DNA of 64,000 nt from Anaerolineales bacterium (GTDB lineage Bacteria > Chloroflexota > Anaerolineae > Anaerolineales > UBA4823): positions 62,001-126,000 of the forward strand of contig JAGVAD010000024.1 in NCBI GenBank assembly GCA_020060465.1. Reading direction: 5' to 3'. Made by a program: the position numbers and the translations under genes. The notes under the pieces are model-generated. The model made no database searches, had not been told where the DNA came from, and saw nothing but the letters and a program-made list of their open reading frames with translations. Below are positions 55,607-64,000 of this stretch, piece after piece (position 1 is the first letter of the stretch; the number at the start of each line of letters is the position of its first letter).

Positions 55607-56752
55607 ATGCAAACAGCCGCAGAGAATTATCGGAATCACATCCTGGTGGGGCTGGCGCTCAGCCTGGCGCTGATCTTGGCATTGGGCGTTTACGGCTTCA
55701 ATGAGCAGGTGCGCCTGGCGCAGGCAGCGGAAGAATTCAATCGCGAACGGGTTGCCCGCGGCCAGAGCATTTACAACCAGCAATGCGTCGCCTGCCACGG
55801 CGCGCAAGGCGAGGGCGGGGTCGGCCCGGCGCTGAACAACCGCAATGTGCTAAAGAATACCCTGGATAGCGTCTTTTTCGCCGTCATCCGCTCTGGCGTG
55901 CCCGGCACACAAATGCCCGCCTGGAGCGTGGATTTCGGCGGCCCACTGACCGACGAGGATGTGCGCGACGTGGTTGCTTTGCTGCGCTCCTGGGAACCGA
56001 CCGCGCCGGAAGTAAAGCCGGCCGTCTTTACGCCCGACCCCGGCCGTGGCGCTATGCTGTTCGCCGGCACCTGCGCGGTCTGTCACGGCGAGAACGGCGC
56101 TGGCGGAGAAAATGCGCCGCGCCTCAACGACCCACTTCGCCTGCAAGCGTTGCCGGATGATTGGTATCGGGCGGTGATCCGCAACGGTCGCCCGGCAAAA
56201 GGTATGCCCACCTGGGGCACGGTGCTATCGCCAGAGCAGATCGAAGACCTGGTCTCTCTGATCGCAGCCTGGCGGAAGGGCGTCGAAGTCAAACCCAGTT
56301 TTGCGGTGAGCGATCTATTAGAACGGGCGATTTTCTCGTTGCAGAATAACGATCAGCAGAGTGCGGCGCTGCACATTGAGCGCGCCCTCTCTGTGGCAAC
56401 CGGCCCGGGGGCGCAGGCGTTGCGCAGTAGCCAGGCGCAGCTTGCGGCGCAGGAGACGTCGGCTGCCTTGAACGCCTTGCAGGAGTTGCGCGACCAATGG
56501 CCGATTGGCGATCCTGCCTCCGGGGCGCTGCTCTACACCGCCAACTGTTCCGCCTGCCACGGCATCCAGGGCGAGGGCGGGATCGGGCTTGCGCTCAACC
56601 CGAGCGCTTTTGTCCAGGGTCAAACCAACGCGCAACTTCTCACCTTCCTGCAGCAAGGCCGCCCCGGCACGGCCATGGCAGGATTTTCCGATCGTTTATC
56701 CGAGGCCCAACTGGCGGACGTGATCGCTTTCTTGCGGCTGTGGCAGCCTTAG
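55607..56752 (+). CDS. Tri-haem cytochrome c
   Basis: Three CxxCH motifs: CVACHGAQGEGG, CAVCHGENGAGG, CSACHGIQGEGG; N-terminal TM. Confidence 0.92.
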   Translation: MQTAAENYRNHILVGLALSLALILALGVYGFNEQVRLAQAAEEFNRERVARGQSIYNQQCVACHGAQGEGGVGPALNNRNVLKNTLDSVFFAVIRSGVPGTQMPAWSVDFGGPLTDEDVRDVVALLRSWEPTAPEVKPAVFTPDPGRGAMLFAGTCAVCHGENGAGGENAPRLNDPLRLQALPDDWYRAVIRNGRPAKGMPTWGTVLSPEQIEDLVSLIAAWRKGVEVKPSFAVSDLLERAIFSLQNNDQQSAALHIERALSVATGPGAQALRSSQAQLAAQETSAALNALQELRDQWPIGDPASGALLYTANCSACHGIQGEGGIGLALNPSAFVQGQTNAQLLTFLQQGRPGTAMAGFSDRLSEAQLADVIAFLRLWQP

Positions 56753-56768
56753 AAAGGGTTCTTCAAGG

Positions 56769-57134
56769 ATGGAAAAGCGGCGTGTGGCTATCCTGGGCGC
56801 AAAACAATTGCTGGATGAGAGTTTGGAGCATTTGTTGCGCGGTTTGGATGATGTTCAACTGCTGGGACCCTGGGTTTTAGATCAGCGTGTCCTGGCGCGT
56901 TTGACAGCCCACTCCCCGCAAATCATCCTGTTAGCCATGCCCGACGAACTTCCAGAGCACAGTATTCAGATTATTGGGCAAATCATGGAGCGCTTTCCAG
57001 AGCTTCCTTTGATCCAGGTGTATCTGGAGAAGAATATCGTCCGCTTTCACAGCGCCCAAACGCTGCCGGCGCGCAGCGCCGAATTGATAGATTTGATCCG
57101 CAACTTACCACTGACCGATCATTCGAATGAGTAG
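56769..57134 (+). CDS. Small protein resembling a degenerate receiver domain
   Basis: RRVAILGAKQLLDESLEHLLRGLDDVQLLGPWV...PQIILLAMPDELPEHSIQIIGQIMERFPELPLIQV; no phosphoacceptor Asp at the expected beta-3 position. Confidence 0.55.
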   Translation: MEKRRVAILGAKQLLDESLEHLLRGLDDVQLLGPWVLDQRVLARLTAHSPQIILLAMPDELPEHSIQIIGQIMERFPELPLIQVYLEKNIVRFHSAQTLPARSAELIDLIRNLPLTDHSNE

Positions 57135-57148
57135 ATAGAGATAAGGCG

Positions 57149-58015
57149 GTGAATATGCAACTTGACTCCCCTGTTTTACGAAGATGGAGCATCTGGCTGT
57201 TGGCAGCCGTTCTTCTTGCCGCGCCGGTGTATCTGGTCCGAGCGACTTCGTTGCAACAATCCAGCAGCGAGGGTCAGGCAATTTTCGCCCAGAAATGTCA
57301 GGCCTGCCATACCATTGGCGGCGGCCGGCTGGTCGGTCCCGATTTACAGGGCGTGACCCAGCGCCGCGATCTGAGCTGGCTCAAAGAATTTATCTCCGCC
57401 CCAGACCAGATGCTCGCTTCTGGAGACCCGATTGCCACTCAATTGCTAGCCGAGTATAACAATGTCCCCATGCCCAATCTGGCCCTCTCGCCAGCGGAAG
57501 TGGAGGCGCTCATCGCTTACCTGGAAAATCCAGCCGCTGGCGGCGCAGGCAATGTTCCTCCTTCGGCTGCGCCAGCCGGCCCAGGCGATGCTGCGCGCGG
57601 CCAGGCTTTGTTCAGCGGTCAGATCCGCCTGCAAAACGGCGGCGCCAGTTGCATTGCCTGCCACAGCGTCGCTGGCCTCCCCACTCTGGGCGGCGGCTCG
57701 CTAGGCCCAGATCTAACCCAGGTGGTGCAGCGTTATGGCGGCGAAGCCGGAACGGCGAGTGTGCTGGTCAGCCTGCCATTCCCAACCATGCAGGGTTTCT
57801 TCGCTACCCGACCGTTCACCCCGCAGGAACAAGCTGACTTGTTGGCTTACTTCATTTGGGCAGGCGCGCAACCCGCGCCGCAGCAAACCACCTCCCCAGC
57901 CGCATGGTTCTGGGCGGTTGGCATCGGCGGGGCGCTGGTGTTATTTGCCGGCATGGCGCTCTTCTGGCCGCGCCAACGGCGCAGCATTTCGGAACAACTG
58001 CGCAGCATGGGATGA
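57149..58015 (+). CDS. Membrane-anchored di-haem cytochrome c
   Basis: [20 protein letters not shown] and [26 protein letters not shown]- and C-terminal TM segments. Start GTG 57149 or ATG 57155. Confidence 0.9.
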   Translation: MNMQLDSPVLRRWSIWLLAAVLLAAPVYLVRATSLQQSSSEGQAIFAQKCQACHTIGGGRLVGPDLQGVTQRRDLSWLKEFISAPDQMLASGDPIATQLLAEYNNVPMPNLALSPAEVEALIAYLENPAAGGAGNVPPSAAPAGPGDAARGQALFSGQIRLQNGGASCIACHSVAGLPTLGGGSLGPDLTQVVQRYGGEAGTASVLVSLPFPTMQGFFATRPFTPQEQADLLAYFIWAGAQPAPQQTTSPAAWFWAVGIGGALVLFAGMALFWPRQRRSISEQLRSMG

Positions 58016-58056
58016 GACACAGTGTAACGCATGATTTGAGATTACTGGAGGCCTTG

Positions 58057-61000
58057 ATGACCGATTGGAGTAAAGATATCGTATCGCCCGCCGAGCGGCG
58101 TTGGGAAGAGTTCTATCGTAACCGCTTTCAGCACGATCGGCGCGTACGCACCACGCATGGCGTGAACTGCACCGGCAGTTGCTCGTGGGAAGTTTTTGTA
58201 AAGGATGGCATCGTCACCTGGGAACTTCAAGCGACGGATTATCCACAGCTAGAGGACGGACTGCCGCCCTATGAACCCAGAGGCTGCCAACGGGGCATCA
58301 GCTTCTCGTGGTATCTATACAGCCCCATCCGGGTCAAATATCCGTATGCACGCGGAATTCTGATTGATCAATGGCGTCTGGCGCGCGCGGCTTTCGATGA
58401 TCCGGTGCAGGCCTGGGAATCCATTGTCAGCAACGAAGGCGAACGGCGCAAATATCAGCAAGCGCGCGGCAAGGGCGGCTTTCGACGCGTTTCCTGGGAT
58501 GAGGCGTTGGAGATGATTGCAGCATCGCTGATTTACACCATCAAAAAGTATGGGCCAGATCGAGTGATCGGCTTTTCACCCATCCCAGCCATGTCGCAGG
58601 TCAGCTACGCCGCCGGTAGCCGTTTTTTGACCTTGCTGGGCGGCGTGGCGATGAGCTTTTATGACTGGTACTGCGATCTGCCGCCTGCCAGCCCGGAGAT
58701 ATGGGGCGAGCAGACCGATGTGCACGAATCGGCGGACTGGTACAACGCGCGCTTCATCGCCGTGATGGGTTCAAACCTGAACATGACGCGCACGCCCGAC
58801 ACGCATTTCATCTCCGAAGTGCGTCATGCGGGCGCCAAATTGGTGGTGTTCTCGCCCGACTTTTCTCAAGTGGCAAAATACGCCGATTACTGGATCCCCG
58901 TCCACGCCGGACAGGATACCGCCTTCTGGATGGCGGTTAATCACGTTCTGCTCAAGGAATTCTACGTAGAGCGCCAGACGCCGTATTTCATCGAATATGT
59001 CAAACAATATACCGACCTGCCTTTTCTGGTTGAAATCGAAGAGGACCAGCGCCCGGGGCGCTACTTGCGGGCGAATCGCCTGGCGGAATACCAGAAGAGC
59101 GAGAACGGCGATTGGAAACTGATCGTCTGGGATCAAACTACTAAACAACCGCGAATGCCGCAAGGTACAATCGGCTTTCGCTGGCCGCAGCAGGATCAGG
59201 GCAAATGGAATCTGGAGCTGAAAGATGCGCTTACGGGTGAAGCAATAGATCCGCAGTTATCGTTCATTGACGATTATGACAAGCTGTTCGAGCTGCAATT
59301 CGACGATTTTGCCAGCGGGCGGGTGCTACGCCGCAGCGTACCCGCTCGTTATGTCAAGACCCAAGAAGGGCGAACGTTGACCACCACGGTCTTCGATTTG
59401 ATCATGGCGCAGTTCGGGGTGGATCGAGGGCTGCCCGGCGATTATCCCCAGGATTATGAGGATGATATTCCTTATACGCCCGCCTGGCAGGAGAAATATA
59501 CCGGTATCCACCGCGAGACGCTGCTGCGCTTTGCCCGCGAGTGGGCTGTCAACGCCGAAAAGACGCGCGGTAAAAATCTGATCATCATCGGCGCGGGCGC
59601 CAACCATTGGTATCACAACAACCTGCTCTACCGTTCGGGCATCGTTGCGCTGATGTTGACCGGTTCAGTGGGAGTGAACGGCGGCGGGTTGGCGCATTAT
59701 GTGGGTCAGGAGAAGGTGGTCAACCAGGCTTCCTGGGCAGCCATTGCCTTTGCCTCGGATTGGGGGATGGCGCCCCGTCAGCAAAACACACCTTCTTTCC
59801 ATTACGTCCATTCGGATCAATGGCGTTATGAGCGCGGCTTCTCTGCCTATGACGTCTTGCCATCCCAGGATGGTCCTGGCGCGCAAGACGCCAAACCCTT
59901 GCACACGATGGACATTCAAGCCCAAGCGGTGCGCCGCGGCTGGCTGCCGTTTTTCCCGCAGTTCAATAAAAGCTCATTGCAGGTCGTGCAGCAAGCCATC
60001 GCCGCCGGCGCGGAGAACGACGCTCAAATCATCGCCTATGTGGTTGAGCAATTACGCAAAAACCAATTGTATTTCTCTGTGGAGGCGCCGGACCTGCCAG
60101 AAAACTGGCCGCGGGTTTGGTTCATCTGGCGAGGTAATGCCATCGGCACCAGCGCCAAGGGCCATGAATACTTCCTCAAACATTATCTGGGCACGCATAC
60201 CAACGCCATCGCGCCCGAGCAGGCAGAAGGGTATGTCCACGAAGTGGCTTACCGCCCGACCGCGCCCACCGGCAAGCTGGACCTGGTGGTAGACCTGAAT
60301 TTCCGCATGGATACCTCCGCACTTTATTCAGATATTGTATTGCCCGCTGCCACCTGGTACGAAAAAGACGACCTGAACACAACCGACCTGCACTCTTACA
60401 TCAATCCGATGCAGGCAGCCGTGCCGCCAGCCTGGGAGTCTAAACCCGATTGGGAGATTTACAAGGCTATCGCCCGCAGATTCAGTGAGCTGGCGCAAAT
60501 TCATCTGCCTGAGCCGGTTAAAGACATCGTGATGCTGCCCCTGCAACACGATACCCCGGATGAACTGGCGCAGCCGCAGGTTTTGGATTGGAAGAGCGGC
60601 GAGGTCGAGCCGCTTCCAGGGAAGACCATGCCCAAATTTCGCCTCGTGGAGCGCGATTACGTCAACTTATATGAGCGCATGATCAGCCTGGGGCGCGGCG
60701 TGGAACAGAACGGGGTCAGCGCGCATGGATTGACCATCCCGGTCAAACAGGAATATTACGAGCTGCAAAACTTGCAGCCGCGCGCCTTCGGCGGCGGGGG
60801 CGGAAACCCAGCCGCAGCGACCAACGGGCGCGTCTATCCTTCTCTGGAATTCGCACGCCAGGTGGCTGACGCCATCCTGTACCTGGACCCCAGCTCCAAC
60901 GGCGAGTTGGCTTACCGCGCTTTCCAGGCAGAAGAGCACAAGACCGGCTTATCGCTGACCGACCTGGCGGATGGGCTACGTGAGCTGCGCTATACCTTCG

Positions 61001-61707
61001 CCGACATTGTCTCACAGCCGCGGCGGGTGCTCACCACGCCCACCTGGTCGGCCATCGTCAACAAAGGGCGGGCGTATGCGCCATTCACGCTCAACGTTGA
61101 GCGGCGCATCCCATGGCGCACATTATCTGGTCGGCAGCACTTCTATTTAGATCATGAGATGTACCTGCAATGGGGCGAGCATCTGCCCACCTATAAGCCG
61201 CGCCCCGACCACACCATGCTGGGCGAGACCCAGCGCAGCCTGGTCGAAGCGCAGGGTAAGATGCTCAACTACATCACGCCACACGGCAAATGGAGCATCC
61301 ATTCCACCTATTCGGAGAACCACCGCATGATGACCCTCTCGCGCGGCGATTACCCGGTGTGGCTGAATGACAAAGACGCCGCGGAACTGGGCATTCGGGA
61401 CAATGATTGGGTAGAGCTGTTCAACGACAACGGAGTGTTCGTCCAGCGGGCCATCGTCTCGGCGCGCATCCCACGCAACACCGTCTTTGTCTATCACGCC
61501 ACTGAGCGCACGGTCGGCATCCCCAAGTCGCCGCTACGCGGCCGCCGCGCCGGGATGAACAACTCGCTCACTCGCGCCCGCCTGAAGCCGGTGTTAATGT
61601 CGGGCGGCTATGCTCAATTCACCTACGCCTTCAACTACTGGGGGCCGACTGGCGTCAACCGCGATACATTCGTATTCGTGCGCAAGCTGGACAAAGTGGA
61701 GTTTTAG
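58057..61707 (+). CDS. narG: Nitrate reductase (or nitrite oxidoreductase) alpha subunit, Mo-bisMGD
   Basis: [108 protein letters not shown]; no Tat motif at the N-terminus. Confidence 0.95.
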   Translation: MTDWSKDIVSPAERRWEEFYRNRFQHDRRVRTTHGVNCTGSCSWEVFVKDGIVTWELQATDYPQLEDGLPPYEPRGCQRGISFSWYLYSPIRVKYPYARGILIDQWRLARAAFDDPVQAWESIVSNEGERRKYQQARGKGGFRRVSWDEALEMIAASLIYTIKKYGPDRVIGFSPIPAMSQVSYAAGSRFLTLLGGVAMSFYDWYCDLPPASPEIWGEQTDVHESADWYNARFIAVMGSNLNMTRTPDTHFISEVRHAGAKLVVFSPDFSQVAKYADYWIPVHAGQDTAFWMAVNHVLLKEFYVERQTPYFIEYVKQYTDLPFLVEIEEDQRPGRYLRANRLAEYQKSENGDWKLIVWDQTTKQPRMPQGTIGFRWPQQDQGKWNLELKDALTGEAIDPQLSFIDDYDKLFELQFDDFASGRVLRRSVPARYVKTQEGRTLTTTVFDLIMAQFGVDRGLPGDYPQDYEDDIPYTPAWQEKYTGIHRETLLRFAREWAVNAEKTRGKNLIIIGAGANHWYHNNLLYRSGIVALMLTGSVGVNGGGLAHYVGQEKVVNQASWAAIAFASDWGMAPRQQNTPSFHYVHSDQWRYERGFSAYDVLPSQDGPGAQDAKPLHTMDIQAQAVRRGWLPFFPQFNKSSLQVVQQAIAAGAENDAQIIAYVVEQLRKNQLYFSVEAPDLPENWPRVWFIWRGNAIGTSAKGHEYFLKHYLGTHTNAIAPEQAEGYVHEVAYRPTAPTGKLDLVVDLNFRMDTSALYSDIVLPAATWYEKDDLNTTDLHSYINPMQAAVPPAWESKPDWEIYKAIARRFSELAQIHLPEPVKDIVMLPLQHDTPDELAQPQVLDWKSGEVEPLPGKTMPKFRLVERDYVNLYERMISLGRGVEQNGVSAHGLTIPVKQEYYELQNLQPRAFGGGGGNPAAATNGRVYPSLEFARQVADAILYLDPSSNGELAYRAFQAEEHKTGLSLTDLADGLRELRYTFADIVSQPRRVLTTPTWSAIVNKGRAYAPFTLNVERRIPWRTLSGRQHFYLDHEMYLQWGEHLPTYKPRPDHTMLGETQRSLVEAQGKMLNYITPHGKWSIHSTYSENHRMMTLSRGDYPVWLNDKDAAELGIRDNDWVELFNDNGVFVQRAIVSARIPRNTVFVYHATERTVGIPKSPLRGRRAGMNNSLTRARLKPVLMSGGYAQFTYAFNYWGPTGVNRDTFVFVRKLDKVEF

Positions 61708-61709
61708 CC

Positions 61710-63218
61710 ATGAACGTTCGCGCTCACATGAGTATGCTCTTTCATCTGGATAAATGCATTGGCTGCCACACCTGCTCGGTGGCCTGCAAGAATCTCTGGA
61801 CCGATCGCAAAGGCGCTGAATATATGTGGTGGAACAACGTCGAAACCCGCCCAGGTTCTGGTTATCCAACGCAATGGGAGGACCAGGAGCATTTCCAGGG
61901 CGGCTGGGAATTCAAAGACGGCAAGCTGCGTCTGCGCCTGCACTCACGGGCTACCGGGCTGCTGAAGCTATTTTTCAACCCCGCCTTGCCCAGCCTGGAA
62001 GACTATTACGAGCCGTTCACCTATCGCTATCAGGACTTATTCAACGCCCCCGCCGGTGACGATCAACCCACCGCCATACCGATCTCGATGATCACCGGCG
62101 AGCCGATGGAGATCAAGAGCGGTCCCAATTGGGATGACGATCTGGGCGGGTCGAACATCTACGCCCGCAACGATCCGAACCTGGAGGGTGTGCCTGCCGA
62201 GGTTCGAGCGCAACTGGATGAACTGGAGCGGATCGTGTTCAATTATCTGCCGCGCATTTGCAACCATTGCCTGAACCCTGCCTGCGTAGCCGCTTGCCCC
62301 TCCGGTGCGATCTACAAACGCCAGGAAGACGGCGTGGTGCTGGTCAACGAGAACAAGTGCCGCGCCTGGCGTATGTGTGTGGCAGCCTGCCCGTACAAAA
62401 AAGTGTATTACAACTGGTCAACCGGCAAGTCGGAGAAATGCATCTTGTGTTTCCCGCGCCTGGAAACCGGTCAGGCGCCAGCCTGTGCTCATTCCTGCGT
62501 TGGCCGCATCCGCTATATGGGCGTGTTGCTCTATGACGCCGACCGTCTGCCGGAGGCGGCTATGGTCCCCGATGAGCAACTGGTTGAAGCGCAGCGCGAT
62601 GCTATCTTAGACCCGTTCGACCCTGAAGTAATCAGCGCTGCAAAAGCCAGCGGCCTGGGCGAGGATTGGATACGCGCCGCGCAGCTTTCGCCGGTTTATC
62701 AGTTTGTCAAGGTCTGGAAGCTGGCTTTGCCGCTGCATCCGGAATACCGCACCCTGGCAATGATGTTCTATATCCCCCCGCTTTCGCCTGTGGTCAGCGT
62801 CATCGAAGATGGCCTGTTCCGCCTGGATCTCAGCGACGCCAACCACGACTTTGAAATCTTCCACCGCCTGTCCGCCGCCCGTTTACCGATGCAATACCTG
62901 GCGAACCTGTTCACGGCGGGCAACCAGGAAATCATCCGCCAAACGCTGGTTAAGATGCTGGCGGTGCGCGTTTACATGCGCCGCAAGAGTGTAGACGGCG
63001 AGGTAGATGAGAAACTGGTCAGGCTGCTGGCCGACGCCGGGACGACCCCACAGGAAGCCGAAGCGATCTATCAATTGACCACCCAGCCGACGTTGGAGGA
63101 GCGTTTTGTTTTGCCGCCCTATCATCGCGAGATGGCGCTGGAGACCTGGAAAGATCCGCTGGCGCATAAGGGCGAAGCCGGACTGGGCTACCTGCAAGCG
63201 CCCAGACGAGGGGAGTGA
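61710..63218 (+). CDS. narH: Nitrate reductase (or nitrite oxidoreductase) beta subunit, FeS
   Basis: CIGCHTCSVACKNLWTDRKGAEYMWWNNVETRPGSGYPTQWEDQ; CNHCLNPACVAACPSGAIYKR; CRAWRMCVAACPYKKVYYNWSTGKSEKCILCFPRLETGQAPACAHSCVGRIRYMGVLLYDAD. Confidence 0.97.
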   Translation: MNVRAHMSMLFHLDKCIGCHTCSVACKNLWTDRKGAEYMWWNNVETRPGSGYPTQWEDQEHFQGGWEFKDGKLRLRLHSRATGLLKLFFNPALPSLEDYYEPFTYRYQDLFNAPAGDDQPTAIPISMITGEPMEIKSGPNWDDDLGGSNIYARNDPNLEGVPAEVRAQLDELERIVFNYLPRICNHCLNPACVAACPSGAIYKRQEDGVVLVNENKCRAWRMCVAACPYKKVYYNWSTGKSEKCILCFPRLETGQAPACAHSCVGRIRYMGVLLYDADRLPEAAMVPDEQLVEAQRDAILDPFDPEVISAAKASGLGEDWIRAAQLSPVYQFVKVWKLALPLHPEYRTLAMMFYIPPLSPVVSVIEDGLFRLDLSDANHDFEIFHRLSAARLPMQYLANLFTAGNQEIIRQTLVKMLAVRVYMRRKSVDGEVDEKLVRLLADAGTTPQEAEAIYQLTTQPTLEERFVLPPYHREMALETWKDPLAHKGEAGLGYLQAPRRGE

Positions 63219-63228
63219 AAGAGTGAAA

Positions 63229-63732
63229 ATGAGCGATTATTCTATTCTTGCAGAGGCTTTTCGCTACCCAACCGCAGGCGGCCTGGATAGACTGCGTAAG
63301 CTCGTCGAGCAAATGCAAAACAGCAGCGCCCGTCGCCTTTTGGATAAATTTATCATTCTCGCGCAGTCGCACTCATTGGGCGAGTGGGAAGAACTTTACA
63401 CCTCTGCGTTGGATATGAACCCTTCTTCCGCTCCATACCTGGGCTTCCAGACCTGGGGCGAGAGTTATCAGCGCGGCGAGTTCATGTCGCGCCTCAATCA
63501 CGAACTGGCGCGTCTGGGTGTGGAAACGGAAGGCGAGCTGCCCGACCATATCATCCCCGTGCTGCGGTATTTGGATGCGGCGGCAGAGCCGTTGCCGGAA
63601 TTGCTGGCCATATTTGAGCCCGCCTTGAAACGCGCCGCAGCCGCGTTGCGCAAGGCAGATGCAGGCAACCCATATAACTTGTTATTTGAAGCTGCGCTGT
63701 CGCTGATAGCGATGGCGCCGGAAAACATTTGA
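63229..63732 (+). CDS. narJ: NarJ/TorD-type nitrate reductase assembly chaperone
   Basis: Position after narH; SDYSILAEAFRYPTAGGLDRLRKLVEQ...LYTSALDMNPSSAPYLGFQTWGESYQRGEFMSRLN. Confidence 0.85.
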   Translation: MSDYSILAEAFRYPTAGGLDRLRKLVEQMQNSSARRLLDKFIILAQSHSLGEWEELYTSALDMNPSSAPYLGFQTWGESYQRGEFMSRLNHELARLGVETEGELPDHIIPVLRYLDAAAEPLPELLAIFEPALKRAAAALRKADAGNPYNLLFEAALSLIAMAPENI

Positions 63733-63744
63733 AGGAGAAAGACT

Positions 63745-64000
63745 GTGAAAGCGACACAAATTTTGATGGAAGAGCATCGCGTCATCGAGCGCGTCTTAAA
63801 CACGCTGGAGGCTGGCGCGGCGAAGCTCGAGCAAGGGCAGAACGTACGCCCTGGTTTCTTTATCGAAGCAACAGATTTCGTTAAAGGCTTTGCTGATGGC
63901 TGTCATCACATGAAGGAAGAAGGTGTGCTTTTCAAAGCCATGAATGCCCAGGGTGTGCCGACCGAGGGCGGACCTATCGGCGTGATGCTCGCCGAACACG
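63745..64000 (+). CDS. Hemerythrin-domain protein (partial, runs off the window)
   Basis: GTG start after AAGGAG: VKATQILMEEHRVIERVLNTLEAGAAKLEQGQNVRPGFFIEATDFVKGFADGCHHMKEEGVLFKAM. Confidence 0.85.
   Translation, partial: MKATQILMEEHRVIERVLNTLEAGAAKLEQGQNVRPGFFIEATDFVKGFADGCHHMKEEGVLFKAMNAQGVPTEGGPIGVMLAEH

Noticed and set aside
1-64000. CRISPR array, prophage, integrase or IS transposase
   Set aside because: No regularly spaced short direct repeats and no recognisable phage or transposase proteins in the ORF track.

Overview
64 kb of a high-GC bacterial chromosome. Gene content and style suggest Chloroflexota (Anaerolineae-like), but this is inference from gene families with no search run. 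Left part (0-34 kb): mostly housekeeping genes (prfA, prmC, coaBC, arfB, htpG, serS, Trm112), a signalling cluster (solute-binding protein, dCache/HAMP/GAF histidine kinase, response regulator, SpoIIE phosphatase), a lactate-utilisation pair (lutA and a fused lutB-lutC), and a 2 kb-aa-scale alpha-2-macroglobulin-like lipoprotein. Middle (34-45.5 kb): an IclR-led catabolic cassette of split transketolase, tungsten-type aldehyde:ferredoxin oxidoreductase, LarA/DUF2088 protein, and a molybdenum hydroxylase (FAD subunit plus fused FeS/Mo subunit). Right part (45.5-64 kb): a copper ATPase and a respiratory island with a NarX/NarL-like two-component system, an FeS/FAD oxidoreductase, a cytochrome bc-type complex (split cyt b, Rieske), tri-haem and di-haem cytochromes c, narGHJ and a hemerythrin, with no narI in view. 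The most notable sequence-level observations are: (1) an in-frame UGA exactly at the peroxidatic-Cys position of a peroxiredoxin-glutaredoxin fusion, with a bacterial-SECIS-like hairpin directly downstream (a selenoprotein that the ORF track splits and truncates); (2) a T-box leader upstream of serS; (3) the nar/bc/cytochrome island without narI; (4) the transketolase/AOR/LarA/Mo-hydroxylase cassette; (5) several dispersed palindromic intergenic repeats. No CRISPR array, rRNA, tRNA or transposase was recognised.
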